A DNA stretch of 64,000 nucleotides, taken from Bin107 sp965221655 (GTDB taxonomy: Bacteria > UBA8248). Below the pieces are notes generated by a model that saw nothing but the letters and a program-made list of their open reading frames with translations, made no database searches and was not told the origin of the DNA. Shown in pieces: positions 33,014-42,428 of the stretch. The stretch covers positions 2,356,001 to 2,420,000 of the forward strand of contig OZ244906.1 of the NCBI GenBank assembly GCA_965221655.1, given 5' to 3'. A program made the position numbers and the translations under genes. The first letter of the stretch is position 1. Every line of letters begins with the position of its first letter.

Positions 33014-34024
33014 ATGCGCCTGAGCGTTCTGGATCAATCCCCCATCCGCGCGGGCGGAACGGCGACGGACGCCATTGCCGAGACCGTGCGCCTCGCCCGC
33101 GCCGCCGAGGGTCTGGGCTATCACCGCTATTGGCTGGCGGAGCATCACAGCCACGGGACGTTCGCGGGCACCTCGCCCGAAATTTTGATAGGCCGCGTCG
33201 CCGCGACCACGAAAACGATTCGCGTGGGTGCGGGCGGCGTCATGCTCAGCCACTACAGCGCGCTCAAGGTGGCCGAATCCTTCCGGGTGCTGGAGACGCT
33301 CTACCCGGGCCGCATCGATTTGGGGTTGGGCCGCGCCCCCGGGGCCGACAGGCTCACCTCCGCCGCGCTCGCGCCCGGGCAGGGCGGCTTTCGCTACGAT
33401 GACTTCCCGCAGAAGGTGGCCGACTTGCTCGGCTGGCTCGAGGGGTCGCTACCTGAGGAGCACCCCTTCACCCGCATCCGCGCGATGCCCGAGGGCGAGA
33501 CGGCTCCCGAGACCTGGCTCCTGGGCACCTCGGATCAGAGTGCGATTCTCGCCGCACACTTCGGCTGCGCGTTTTCGTTCGCGCACTTCATCAGCACCTA
33601 CGGCAGCGTCGAGGTGATGGACATGTATCGGCGCGACTTTCGCCCCTCCGCCAGGAGCACCGCACCCGAGGGGAGCCTGGGCGTGTTCGTCATCTGCGCA
33701 CCGAGCGAGGAGGAGGCGCGCTACCACGCGGCCAGCAGGCCTCTCATGATGCTCAGGAGCCGCCGCGGCGAGGGGGGCGGCGTGCCCACGCCCGAGGAGG
33801 CTCTCGCCTATCCGTGGAGCGAGACCGAGCGCGCCTTCGCCCGGGACATTGATTCGCGAACCATCGCGGGCGACCCCGAGCAGGTGCGCGAAGCCCTCGA
33901 TGCCCTGGCGCGCGCCCACCGGGTGGAGGAACTCGTCGTTGTGAACGTGGTGCACAGCTTCGAGGCCAGGCTCCGCTCCTACGAACTGCTGGCCGAAGCC
34001 TTCGGGTTGGGGGGAAACCCCTAG
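33014..34024 (+). CDS. Luciferase-like (LLM) flavin-dependent oxidoreductase, MsnO8/YwcH-type
   Basis: FMN-dependent monooxygenase-fold protein of 336 residues. The opening LSVLDQSPIRAGGTATDAI, then GYHRYWLAEHHSHGTFAGTS, RVGAGGVMLSHYSALKVAE and LYPGRIDLGLGRAPGADR are typical of the alkane/bacterial luciferase family subgroup that includes LLM class oxidoreductases of unknown substrate. ATG 33014 is chosen over GTG 32993 because it sets the beta1 strand close to the N-terminus. It follows the BON lipoprotein by 37 bases. A partner flavin reductase is not seen nearby. Confidence 0.88.
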   Translation: MRLSVLDQSPIRAGGTATDAIAETVRLARAAEGLGYHRYWLAEHHSHGTFAGTSPEILIGRVAATTKTIRVGAGGVMLSHYSALKVAESFRVLETLYPGRIDLGLGRAPGADRLTSAALAPGQGGFRYDDFPQKVADLLGWLEGSLPEEHPFTRIRAMPEGETAPETWLLGTSDQSAILAAHFGCAFSFAHFISTYGSVEVMDMYRRDFRPSARSTAPEGSLGVFVICAPSEEEARYHAASRPLMMLRSRRGEGGGVPTPEEALAYPWSETERAFARDIDSRTIAGDPEQVREALDALARAHRVEELVVVNVVHSFEARLRSYELLAEAFGLGGNP

Positions 34025-34030
34025 GGCGCC

Positions 34031-34060
34031 TTGGGCGCACAGGGTGCGTTCTGCTATCTT
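34031..34060 (+). promoter_or_regulatory. Candidate promoter of ppiB
   Basis: TTGGGC (34031-34036), 18-base spacer, TATCTT (34055-34060) with an extended TGC ahead of the -10. Leader about 95 bases. Confidence 0.45.
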
Positions 34061-34160
34061 GGGACGTTCATTTCGGGGTTCGTTTTTCGCTCGCACGTGC
34101 GCGGGGGGAGGTTTTCTCTCGTCAAAATATGCGTTTGCCGACGCATGAAAGGAGAACCGC

Positions 34161-34658
34161 ATGGCGCTTTCTGCAGTGATGACCACGAGCCGGGGAGAGA
34201 TTCGGCTCGATTTGCGCGAGGACAAGGCCCCGGTGACGGTGGCGAACTTCGTGAACCTCGCCCGGCGCAAGTTCTACGACGGCCTGGTGTTTCACCGCGT
34301 CATCGCGGATTTCATGATTCAGGGCGGCTGCCCCCAGGGCACGGGGACGGGCGGCCCCGGCTATCGCTTCGAGGATGAGTGCACCCCCGAACTCCCCCAC
34401 GACGGGCCGGGCGTGCTCTCCATGGCGAACGCAGGGCCGGGAACGAACGGCTCCCAGTTCTTCATCACCCACGTGCCTACCGCCTGGCTCGACGGCAACC
34501 ATACCGTCTTCGGGCGCGTCGCTTCGGGCCAGGAGGTGGTGGACGCCATCCAGCAGGGCGACGCGATAGAGAAGGTCGAGATAGAGGGCGACGCCTCGGC
34601 TCTGCTTGAGGAGCAAAAAGAGAGAATCGCGGAGTGGAACGAGGTACTGGACGGCTAG
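34161..34658 (+). CDS. ppiB: Cyclophilin-type peptidyl-prolyl cis-trans isomerase
   Basis: Cytoplasmic proline isomerase, 165 residues, no signal peptide. Conserved segments include VANFVNLARRKFYDGLVFHR, ADFMIQGGCPQGTGTGGPGY (active-site Phe, Gln) and MANAGPGTNGSQFFITHVPT with the usual Trp in AWLDGNHTVFGRV. GAAAGGAG precedes the ATG at 34161. The stop is four bases from the convergent typA stop. Confidence 0.95.
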   Translation: MALSAVMTTSRGEIRLDLREDKAPVTVANFVNLARRKFYDGLVFHRVIADFMIQGGCPQGTGTGGPGYRFEDECTPELPHDGPGVLSMANAGPGTNGSQFFITHVPTAWLDGNHTVFGRVASGQEVVDAIQQGDAIEKVEIEGDASALLEEQKERIAEWNEVLDG

Positions 34659-34662
34659 GGCT

Positions 34663-36468
34663 TTAAGCGCGCTTTCTGGATTTGAGGCTCGTCTTGCGCA
34701 GCCGGAAGGTTTCGGGCGTAACTTCGAGGCACTCGCCCTCGCGGAGGAACTCGAGGGCTTGTTCGAGACTCATCCGCCTGGGCGGTATGACGTGGGTGGA
34801 AATCTCCGCGTGGGCGGCGCGCATGTTGGTGAGTTTCTTCTCCTTCGAGACGTTCACGAACATGTCCTGCTCGCGGCGGTTCTCGCCGACGATCATGCCC
34901 TCGTAGACCTCCTCGGCGGGGGCGACGAACAAGGTGCCGCGCTCCTGTGCGTTCTCGACCGCGTAGGAGGTAACCTTCCCCGCGCGGTCGGCCACGAGTG
35001 CGCCGGTCGTCCTGCCGGGCAGATCGCCCACCCACTCCCCCCAGCCCGCGAAGACGTGGGTGAGGATGCCCGTTCCCCGCGTGTCGGTGAGGAACTCGCT
35101 GCGGTAGCCGATGAGACCCCGGCTGGGAACCGAAAACCCGAGCCGCGCGCGTCCCGAGCCGTGGTTGATCATGGTGGTCACCTTGCCCTTGCGCGCGCCC
35201 AGGTTCCGGGTGATCGCCCCGATGAACTCCTCGGGCACGTCCACCACCACGTTCTCCATCGGCTCGAGCGTCTTGCCGCCTTCTTTGCGGGTAATGACCT
35301 CGGGGCGGCCGACGGTGATTTCGTATTGCTCGCGGCGGAGTTGTTCGATCAGTACGGCGAGTTGCAAGGAGCCGCGGCCCGAGACGCGCAGGGTGTCGGC
35401 GGCGTCGGTCTCCTCGACGCGAATGGCCACGTTGTTGCGCGCCTCGCGCAGGAGGCGTTCGCGGATTTGGCGCGAGGTCAGGTATTTTCCGCTGCGTCCC
35501 GCGAAGGGCGTGTCGTTGATGCGGAAGTTCATGGCGATGGTGGGCTCGTCCACCGTGATGGCGGGCAGTGCGGCGGGGGCGTCGGGGTCGGCGATGGTGT
35601 CGCCGATGCCGGCCTCGGGCAGGCCCGCCACGGCGACGATGTCGCCTCCGCGCGCCTCCTCCATCCGGTAGCGGCCCAGACCCTCGTAGCCGAACAGGGC
35701 GGATACCTCTCCCTTTGTCGGAGCGTCTTCCTGCCCCAGAACGAGCACTTCGCTCCTCGCCCCGAGGGTGCCGTTCCAGATGCGCCCGATGGCGAGGCGG
35801 CCCACGTAGCTGTCGTATTCGAGGCGGGAGACGAGCATCTGGAGAGGTTTGTCCGCGTCGTACGCGGGCGGGGGAATCGCGCTTTCGAGCGTCTCGAACA
35901 AGGGTGCGAGCGTGGGAGCGAGGGCATCGGGCGAGAGACCCGCCCGGCCCGCGCGGGCGACGGCGTAGAGCACGGGAAAGTCGAGCTGGGTGTCTTTCGC
36001 GTCGAGGTCGATGAACAGGTCGTAGATTTCGTCGAGCACCTGTGCGGGCCGCGCGTCGGACCTGTCCACCTTGTTCACCACCACGACGAAGGGCAGGTCG
36101 CGTTCCAGTGCCTTGGCGACCACGAAGCGCGTCTGGGGCAGAGGGCCTTCGGAGGCGTCCACGAGCAGCATGACGCCGTCCACCATCGAGAGGACGCGCT
36201 CCACCTCGCCGCCAAAATCCGCGTGCCCCGGCGTATCCACGATGTTGTAGCGCACCCCCTGAAAGTCGACGGCGCAGTTCTTCGCCATGATGGTGATGCC
36301 TTTTTCGCGCTCCAGGTCCATCGAGTCGAGCACGCGCTCGACCACCTCCTGTCCTTCGCGGAACACCCCGCTTTGCCAGAGCATCGAGTCGACCAGGGTG
36401 GTCTTCCCGTGATCGACGTGCGCGATGATGGCGAGGTTCCTCAAGTCGTTTCGCTGGATAAAGGCCAT
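34663..36468 (-). CDS. typA: Ribosome-associated GTPase TypA/BipA
   Basis: Translational GTPase that assists large-subunit assembly and stress growth. The 601-residue product shows G1 AIIAHVDHGKTTLVD, the effector loop EREKGITIMAKN, G3 DTPGHADFGGEVER, G4 VVNKVDRSDARP, then EF-G-like domains and the TypA-specific C-terminus (MINHGSGRARLGFSVPSRGL; ENRREQDMFVNVSKEKKLTN). ATG 36468 fits the family start. The promoter lies at 36542-36514. Confidence 0.96.
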   Translation of the reverse strand: MAFIQRNDLRNLAIIAHVDHGKTTLVDSMLWQSGVFREGQEVVERVLDSMDLEREKGITIMAKNCAVDFQGVRYNIVDTPGHADFGGEVERVLSMVDGVMLLVDASEGPLPQTRFVVAKALERDLPFVVVVNKVDRSDARPAQVLDEIYDLFIDLDAKDTQLDFPVLYAVARAGRAGLSPDALAPTLAPLFETLESAIPPPAYDADKPLQMLVSRLEYDSYVGRLAIGRIWNGTLGARSEVLVLGQEDAPTKGEVSALFGYEGLGRYRMEEARGGDIVAVAGLPEAGIGDTIADPDAPAALPAITVDEPTIAMNFRINDTPFAGRSGKYLTSRQIRERLLREARNNVAIRVEETDAADTLRVSGRGSLQLAVLIEQLRREQYEITVGRPEVITRKEGGKTLEPMENVVVDVPEEFIGAITRNLGARKGKVTTMINHGSGRARLGFSVPSRGLIGYRSEFLTDTRGTGILTHVFAGWGEWVGDLPGRTTGALVADRAGKVTSYAVENAQERGTLFVAPAEEVYEGMIVGENRREQDMFVNVSKEKKLTNMRAAHAEISTHVIPPRRMSLEQALEFLREGECLEVTPETFRLRKTSLKSRKRA

Positions 36469-36513
36469 TTCGTCCTCGCAGGAGTGGTGCGGGCGTAAGC
36501 CCGACGCGCGGGG

Positions 36514-36542
36514 ATGATGGGGGAATCGCCGCGCGATGGCAA
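36514..36542 (-). promoter_or_regulatory. Promoter of typA
   Basis: Minus-strand TTGCCA (36542-36537), 17-base spacer, CATCAT (36519-36514). Leader about 40 bases before ATG 36468. Confidence 0.5.
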
Positions 36543-36658
36543 GGCGGGGGAGCTTTGGCCTCGGGAGCAGGGTGGCGGAAACGTGCAAATGGGGTATCAT
36601 CCGCCTATGGACTGCGCGAACCCACGTGCGAGACATAGACGAAACGAGGGGTGAGACC

Positions 36659-37864
36659 GTGAAATTTTCCTTTTTCATGATGCCGCTGCACCACCCTTCG
36701 GAAAACCCCTCGCTGGCCTTTCAGCGCGACGTCGACCTCATCGAATACGCGGATTCGCTTGACTTCGACGAATTCTTCATCGGCGAGCACCACTCCGGCG
36801 GCTGGGAGACGATTCCCGCCCCCGAGATGGCCCTCGCCATGGCCGCCGCCAGGGCGAAGCGCATCCGCCTGGGCACTTCGGTGCTCAGCGTTCCCTTCCA
36901 CCACCCCTTCCACCTGGCCGAGCGCATGGCGTTTCTGGATCAGCTCACCATGGGGCGCGCCATCCTGGGCGTGGGGCCGAGCAACCTGGTGAGCGACATC
37001 AAGCTGTTCGACGTGCCGCCCGGCGACCTGCGCCCGATGCTGCGCGAGTCGGTGGACATCATCGTTCGCTTGCTGGAATCGCCCGAACCGTTCGACTACG
37101 AGGGCCGCTTCTGGAAGCTCCGCAACGTCCGCCTGCAGGTGCGCCCCTACCAGCGGCCCAGAATGCCGCTGGCGGTCGCCTCGGCCGGAAGCCGGGGGAC
37201 TATCGACATGGCCGCGCGCTACGGGATGATTCTGTTTTCCTCGGGCGGCAAGAAGGTGATGAACAACCTCGCTCTTTCCGAGCAGTGGCCCTTCATGGAG
37301 GAGTGCGCGCAAAGGCACGGCACGCAGGTCTCGCGCGAGAACTGGAGGATCACCACCCAGGTCCATCTCGCCGAGACCCGCGAGCAGGCCTGGGCGGACG
37401 TGGAAGAATACGCCCTGCGCGACATGAACTACTTTATGGATATCGGCCTCAAGCCCGCCTACGAGACCTACCCCGATCAGCCGCGTTCTGAAATCACCGT
37501 CCGCGGCGCGGCGGAGCAGCGCTACTGGATAATCGGCACGCCCGAGGATGCCATTGCCATTATCGAGCGGATACAGGAGGAGACGGGCGGGTTCGGGGGT
37601 CTCATGCTCACGACGCACGAGTGGGGGGGCGAACAGAAGACGCGGGCGTCGCTCGAGTTGTTCGCGCGCTACGTCATGCCGCACTTTCGGGGGCACACGC
37701 AGGACCTCAAGAGCGAGTGGCGCAGGCTCCGCGAGGACGTGGCGAGCGGCGCGCTGCCCCCCACGACGGGAACGCCCTCCTGGGAGACGACCGGGTGGGA
37801 GGGACACCGAAGCAACCTGTTCACCCATCCACCCGAAGACGGGGATTCTTCCGGGAGCAGTTGA
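36659..37864 (+). CDS. Luciferase-like (LLM) flavin-dependent monooxygenase
   Basis: A 401-residue FMN/F420-type oxidoreductase resembling alkanal or limonene monooxygenase-like proteins. Landmarks: MPLHHPSENPSLAFQRDVD, FDEFFIGEHHSGGWETIPAP, IRLGTSVLSVPFHHPFHLAE, QLTMGRAILGVGPSNLVSD and QVRPYQRPRMPLAVASAGS. GTG 36659 follows GAGGGG at about ten bases. A TATCAT at 36595-36600 may be its -10 but no matching -35 is present. It is a distinct subtype from the LLM gene at 33014. Substrate unknown. Confidence 0.9.
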   Translation: MKFSFFMMPLHHPSENPSLAFQRDVDLIEYADSLDFDEFFIGEHHSGGWETIPAPEMALAMAAARAKRIRLGTSVLSVPFHHPFHLAERMAFLDQLTMGRAILGVGPSNLVSDIKLFDVPPGDLRPMLRESVDIIVRLLESPEPFDYEGRFWKLRNVRLQVRPYQRPRMPLAVASAGSRGTIDMAARYGMILFSSGGKKVMNNLALSEQWPFMEECAQRHGTQVSRENWRITTQVHLAETREQAWADVEEYALRDMNYFMDIGLKPAYETYPDQPRSEITVRGAAEQRYWIIGTPEDAIAIIERIQEETGGFGGLMLTTHEWGGEQKTRASLELFARYVMPHFRGHTQDLKSEWRRLREDVASGALPPTTGTPSWETTGWEGHRSNLFTHPPEDGDSSGSS

Positions 37865-37953
37865 GGAAGGTGCGCGGGGCCGGATGCCCGGGGGCGCCGG
37901 GCTGAACCCCCCGCGGTCTGGAAATTCGATTCTCGGAGGGGAGGTGCTTCGCC

Positions 37954-38865
37954 ATGGACGTTACCTTTTTTCGTGAGGCGAGCGACGCGAACGATCCCCT
38001 GCTCGTTATGGCGTTCGCAGGCTGGAACGACGCGGCGGAATCTGCCACGGGCGCGGCGCGCTATCTGGTGGAGCGTTTCGACGGCCAACGTCTGGCGTGC
38101 ATCCAGCCTGAGGAGTTTTTTCAGTTCGCCGACCTGCGGCCCACCGTCAGGCTGAACGAATCGGGCGAGCGGCGGATCGCCTGGCCCGAGAACGAGTTCT
38201 TCTATTGCCGGACGCCGGGGCGCGACCTCATCGTCGGCATCGGCGTGGAGCCGCACCTCAAGTGGAAGCGCTTCGGCCGTCAGGTGCTCGAAATCGGCCG
38301 CCGCTTCGAGGCGCGCCTGGTGGTTACGATGGGCGCGCTTCTCGCCGGGGAGCTGCACACCCGCGACAGCCGTCTGATGGCGATTGCGACCGACCCGGAA
38401 ATCCCGCGCGCCGCGGGCGTGGAAATTACGCGCTACGAGGGACCCACGGGCATCGTGGGCGTGGTCCACACCCTCATGCAGGACGCAGGCGTGCCAGCGG
38501 TGAGCCTGTGGGCGAACGTGCCGCACTACATCGCGTCGATATCGAACCCCAAGGCGACCCGCGCCCTTTTGGAGAAGCTGGGCGCCATGGGCGGGTTCGA
38601 GGTGCCGCTCGGGAACTTCGACGCCGCCATCGATACGTTCGACGGGGAGGTGGCGCGCATTGTCGCCAGAGACCCGCGCATCGCCAGATACGTCGAAGAC
38701 GTGGAGGAGGGCCGGATTCCCGAAGAAATTCCCGGGATGGACCCCGAAGAGACACTCGAGCCCGAGCCCGAAGAGGACGAGGGGAACCTGCCCCCCGGCG
38801 CGGAGGTGGCCGACGAGATAGAGCGCCTGTTCAGAAAAAGACCCGGCGGGCCGGAACTGAATTGA
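37954..38865 (+). CDS. PAC2-family protein
   Basis: A 303-residue protein of the PAC2 family, which includes archaeal and eukaryotic proteasome assembly chaperones and many bacterial members of unknown role. Evidence: LLVMAFAGWNDAAESATGAA near the N-terminus, ENEFFYCRTPGRDLIVGIGV, VVTMGALLAGELHTRDS and VVHTLMQDAGVPAVSLWANV. The C-terminal 50 residues are very acidic (EEIPGMDPEETLEPEPEEDE). ATG 37954 has GGAGG upstream. No proteasome or Pup genes are in the window. The gene is followed after 56 bases by the molybdenum hydroxylase gene. Confidence 0.88.
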   Translation: MDVTFFREASDANDPLLVMAFAGWNDAAESATGAARYLVERFDGQRLACIQPEEFFQFADLRPTVRLNESGERRIAWPENEFFYCRTPGRDLIVGIGVEPHLKWKRFGRQVLEIGRRFEARLVVTMGALLAGELHTRDSRLMAIATDPEIPRAAGVEITRYEGPTGIVGVVHTLMQDAGVPAVSLWANVPHYIASISNPKATRALLEKLGAMGGFEVPLGNFDAAIDTFDGEVARIVARDPRIARYVEDVEEGRIPEEIPGMDPEETLEPEPEEDEGNLPPGAEVADEIERLFRKRPGGPELN

Positions 38866-38921
38866 GCCGCCCGCGCGGGCGTCCACCATATCCCGAAAAA
38901 TACGATGAGCGGAGGTTCGTA

Positions 38922-41252
38922 ATGCCGGAGCGTTTTTATCAAGAGATGTTCGGGGGAGTCGAAGACGACGGAGACCTCATCGGCGCGGATGTTCCCCGCG
39001 TGGACGGAGCGCCCAAGGCGGACGGCTCGCCCGTGTTCGCGGCCGACCACAGGCTGGTCGATCCCCTCTACGTGGTTCCCGTGACGGCGCCCCTGCCCTG
39101 CGGGACTCTCGAGCGCGTCGATACGGCGGCGGCGGAGAGAGCCCCGGGCGTCGCATGCGTCCTCACGGCGAAGGACGTTCCGGGCCAGAAGCTCTACGGC
39201 ATGATGGTTGCCGATCAGCCCGCCCTGGTGGAGGATCGCATCTTCTCGCTTCAGGACGTGGTGGCCATCGTGGCGGCGGACACCCTCGAGCAGGCGGAGT
39301 TCGCCGCCGGGCTGGTGAAGGTGCGCGCCAGGGCGTTGCCCGCCGTTTTTGACGCACAAGAGGCTCTCGCGGAAGATGCCCCTCTGGTTCGGCCCCATCA
39401 CCCCATGGCCAAGGGCAACGTGCTCACGCACCTCAAGATTCGCAAAGGAGACGTAGAGAAAGGCTTCGCCGAGGCGGACGTCGTCGTCGAGAACACCTAC
39501 GAGACGCAGTTCATCGACCACGCCTACCTCGAGCCCGACGCGGGCTACGTGGTTCCCAACCCCGACGGCTCCATCACCTGCACGGGGCCTACCCAGTGCC
39601 CCCACATGGTGCGGCGCGTCATCGCCCCCGTGTTGGGGCTTGCGCAGAGCGAGATTCAGTTCGTCTCCACGCCCCCCGGCGGCGGTTTCGGCGGCAAGGA
39701 GGAAACCTCCATCGAGATCGCCATGCGCGCGGGGCTGGTCGCTCTCAAGACGCGGCGGCCCGCCATCTACAACTACACGCGCGAGGAATCCCTGGGCGGC
39801 AAGGCGAAGCGCGTGCCCGCTGTCATCCGCCACAAAATCGGCGCGACGAAAGACGGCAAAATCACCGCGGTGCGCGTCCATATCTACCTGAACAAGGGGC
39901 CTTACACGGCGGTGGGGCCGGGCATCATCAAAAAGCTCATCATCCACTCCTCGGGAGCGTATGAATGCGACAACGTCTGGTCGGACGGCTACCTCGTGCT
40001 GACCAACAACATCAACACGTGCGCCATGCGCGGCCTGGGCGTTCCGCAAATGCACTTCGCCATCGAGAGCCAGATGGACGACCTGGCGCATGCCCTCAAG
40101 ATGGATCCCTTCGCACTCAGGCGGCTGAACGCCTATCGGGTGGGCTCTTCCACGGCGACCCGCCAGGTGCTGGATCAAAGCGTGGGCTACACGGAATGTC
40201 TCGACGCGGCGGCGGGAGCCCTGGGTCCCCACCCGAGGGAGGGGGCGAACGGCGACGGCCTGCTCCACGGGCGCGGCGTTGCGGGCTTTTGGTATTCCAC
40301 CGGGGCGGCCGCACCCTCGGACTCGTGCGGTGCGCAGGTGCACGTGACCGACGACGGCAAGGTGCAGGTGGGTGTGGGCATCATCGAGCTCGGCCAGGGG
40401 GCGCACACCGTTCTCGCCCAGATAGCCGCCGAGGGGATGGGGGTGCGCTTCGAGGACGTGCGCATCATGCAGGTGGACACCGACGCCGTGCCCGAGAGCG
40501 GCTTCACGGCGGGTTCGCGCTCCACCACGATTCCCGGCAACGCCATATGCGAGGCCATCGCGGAGGTGCGCGGCGTTCTGGCGCCCGTGGCTGCGGAGAT
40601 GCTCGAAGGCCCCGCGGAGGACGTGGCCTTCAAGAACGGGCGGGTGTTCATCCAAAGCGCGCCCGAGCGTTCGCTGCCCTTCGCCGCGGTGGTCTCCCGC
40701 GCGCTGCTGGTGGGCGAGCAGATCACGGGCCAGGGCTGGTTCAGCACCGGACCGCTGACGTTCGACCCCGAAACCGGTGAGGGCGAGCCGTTCATGGTCT
40801 ACAGCTACGGCGTGCAGGTGGCGGACGTGGCCGTCGACCCCGAGACCGGGGAGGTCTGGGTGCGGCGCATGGTCGCCGCCCACGACGTGGGGCGCGCCAT
40901 CAACCCCCAGGGAGTGGTCGGGCAGATAGAGGGCGGCATCGAGATGGGCATCGGCCAGGCGCTCATCGAGGAAGTGGACGTGCACGAGGGCCGCGTGCTC
41001 ACGCCCGATCTGGCGCGCTACGAGATTCCCGTCTCGATGGACACGCCCGAGATCGAGACCATCATCGTCGAGGCGGCCAACGCAACGGGCCCCTACGGCG
41101 CGAAGGGCGTCGGCGAGAGCTCTCTGGTGCCCACCCTGGCCGCCGTCTCGAACGCCGTGCGCGACGCGGTGGGCCATCGCTTCACGAAGCTGCCCATTAC
41201 GCCCGAGAGCGTGGCCATGGCCATGCACGCAAAAGGCGTCGGGGTCGCCTAG
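38922..41252 (+). CDS. Xanthine dehydrogenase-family molybdopterin-binding subunit, orphan
   Basis: Large (molybdenum) subunit of an XDH/aldehyde oxidase-type hydroxylase, 776 residues. It contains FIDHAYLEPDAGYVVPNPDG, CTGPTQCPHMVRRVIAPVLG, TPPGGGFGGKEETSIEIAM, NTCAMRGLGVPQMHFAIES, IELGQGAHTVLAQIAAEGMG and the catalytic Glu region in ATGPYGAKGVGESSLVPTLA. GGAGG is six bases before ATG 38922. Unusually, no gene for the FAD or 2Fe-2S subunit is adjacent; the next gene is a sugar nucleotidyltransferase. It may work with subunits encoded elsewhere. Confidence 0.92.
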   Translation: MPERFYQEMFGGVEDDGDLIGADVPRVDGAPKADGSPVFAADHRLVDPLYVVPVTAPLPCGTLERVDTAAAERAPGVACVLTAKDVPGQKLYGMMVADQPALVEDRIFSLQDVVAIVAADTLEQAEFAAGLVKVRARALPAVFDAQEALAEDAPLVRPHHPMAKGNVLTHLKIRKGDVEKGFAEADVVVENTYETQFIDHAYLEPDAGYVVPNPDGSITCTGPTQCPHMVRRVIAPVLGLAQSEIQFVSTPPGGGFGGKEETSIEIAMRAGLVALKTRRPAIYNYTREESLGGKAKRVPAVIRHKIGATKDGKITAVRVHIYLNKGPYTAVGPGIIKKLIIHSSGAYECDNVWSDGYLVLTNNINTCAMRGLGVPQMHFAIESQMDDLAHALKMDPFALRRLNAYRVGSSTATRQVLDQSVGYTECLDAAAGALGPHPREGANGDGLLHGRGVAGFWYSTGAAAPSDSCGAQVHVTDDGKVQVGVGIIELGQGAHTVLAQIAAEGMGVRFEDVRIMQVDTDAVPESGFTAGSRSTTIPGNAICEAIAEVRGVLAPVAAEMLEGPAEDVAFKNGRVFIQSAPERSLPFAAVVSRALLVGEQITGQGWFSTGPLTFDPETGEGEPFMVYSYGVQVADVAVDPETGEVWVRRMVAAHDVGRAINPQGVVGQIEGGIEMGIGQALIEEVDVHEGRVLTPDLARYEIPVSMDTPEIETIIVEAANATGPYGAKGVGESSLVPTLAAVSNAVRDAVGHRFTKLPITPESVAMAMHAKGVGVA

Positions 41253-41330
41253 CCGCCGAGGAAGCCGAAACGAGACGGGTGAATCACGCACCCGCCTCTT
41301 TCGCGCGCGAGACGACGGAGGACCTGCGGG

Positions 41331-42392
41331 GTGCGGGCGTTCGTGATGGCGGCGGGTTACGGCAAAAGGCTGGGCGCACTCGGCGAGGTGGTGCCCAAGC
41401 CGCTCCTGCCCCTGGGCGGCGTGCCGCTCATCGGCTTCGCACTCGAAAAACTGGCGGCCTTGGGCGTGCGCCAGGCCGCGGTGAACCTCCACCACGGAGC
41501 GGATGCGATTCGCTCCGCCCTGGGCGAGTGTGCGTACGGCGTGGAGATTCGCTACTTTCACGAACCCGACATCTTGGGCACGGCGGGCGGCATCAAGAAC
41601 GCCGAGGCGTTTTTGTGCGAGGACGAAGCGCCCTTTTTCGTTCTCAACGCGGACGCGCCCTGCGGTGCGGACTTGCGCGCGGCGCTCGCGCATCACCGCC
41701 GCGGCGATTTTCTCGCCACGCTGGTTCTGCGGCACTCCCCCGAAGTCGATAGATACGGCGCGCTCGAAGTGGATGAGGCCGGGCGGCTGCGCAAGTTTTT
41801 GGACGCCTGCGCACCGGGTACGCCCGAGGGCGAATTGCAGCGGGCGATGTTCACCGGGCTGAGCGTCATGTCCCCCGCCATGCTGCGCCACGTTCCCGCG
41901 GGCGTGGCGTGCGACATTGCGCTGGAGGTCTACCCCGCGCTCATGCGGAGCGGTGCGCGCATCGGGGCGATTCTGACCGACGCCTACTGGATGGACGCGG
42001 GTACCCCGGCGCGCTACCTGCGGGCGAACGCCGACGTTTTGGCGGGTGCCTTCGTACCGGACTTCGCCTGGCCGCCCGCGGGGTATCTGCTTCTCGAAGG
42101 CCCGCCCGTTCGGTGGGGAGAGGGAAGCGTGTGCCCGCCCGTTCTCCTCGGCCCGAACGTCGTTCTGCACAAGAACGCGCAAGCGGGCCCCTTCACGACA
42201 ATCATGGGGGGTGCTATCCTCGCGGAAAACGCCGTGGCGCGCGAAACCGTCGTCTTCCCGGGCGGAATGGTGGCCGCGGACTCTGTGCTCGAGGGATGTG
42301 TCGTGGGGCCGGAGGCCGTGGCCGCGTCGCAGGGAGCACGGATGAGCGGGGAGGTTTTCCTGCGCGGCGGCGCGCGCGAAAAAATGGCGTGA
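41331..42392 (+). CDS. NDP-sugar pyrophosphorylase (mannose-1-phosphate guanylyltransferase-like)
   Basis: Activates a sugar-1-phosphate with an NTP. The 353-residue protein has the signature AFVMAAGYGKRLGALGEVVP with PKPLLPLGGVPLIG, the metal-binding Asp in VLNADAPCGADL, YWMDAGTPARYLRANADVL, and a C-terminal left-handed helix of hexapeptide type (VCPPVLLGPNVVLHKNAQAG). GTG 41331 has GGAGGA seven bases upstream. It resembles GDP-mannose or glucose-1-phosphate enzymes; the nucleotide and sugar cannot be told by eye. Confidence 0.88.
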   Translation: MRAFVMAAGYGKRLGALGEVVPKPLLPLGGVPLIGFALEKLAALGVRQAAVNLHHGADAIRSALGECAYGVEIRYFHEPDILGTAGGIKNAEAFLCEDEAPFFVLNADAPCGADLRAALAHHRRGDFLATLVLRHSPEVDRYGALEVDEAGRLRKFLDACAPGTPEGELQRAMFTGLSVMSPAMLRHVPAGVACDIALEVYPALMRSGARIGAILTDAYWMDAGTPARYLRANADVLAGAFVPDFAWPPAGYLLLEGPPVRWGEGSVCPPVLLGPNVVLHKNAQAGPFTTIMGGAILAENAVARETVVFPGGMVAADSVLEGCVVGPEAVAASQGARMSGEVFLRGGAREKMA

Positions 42393-42428
42393 GGCGGCGC
42401 CGCCCCACACTTCACGAAGGAGCAGGCC

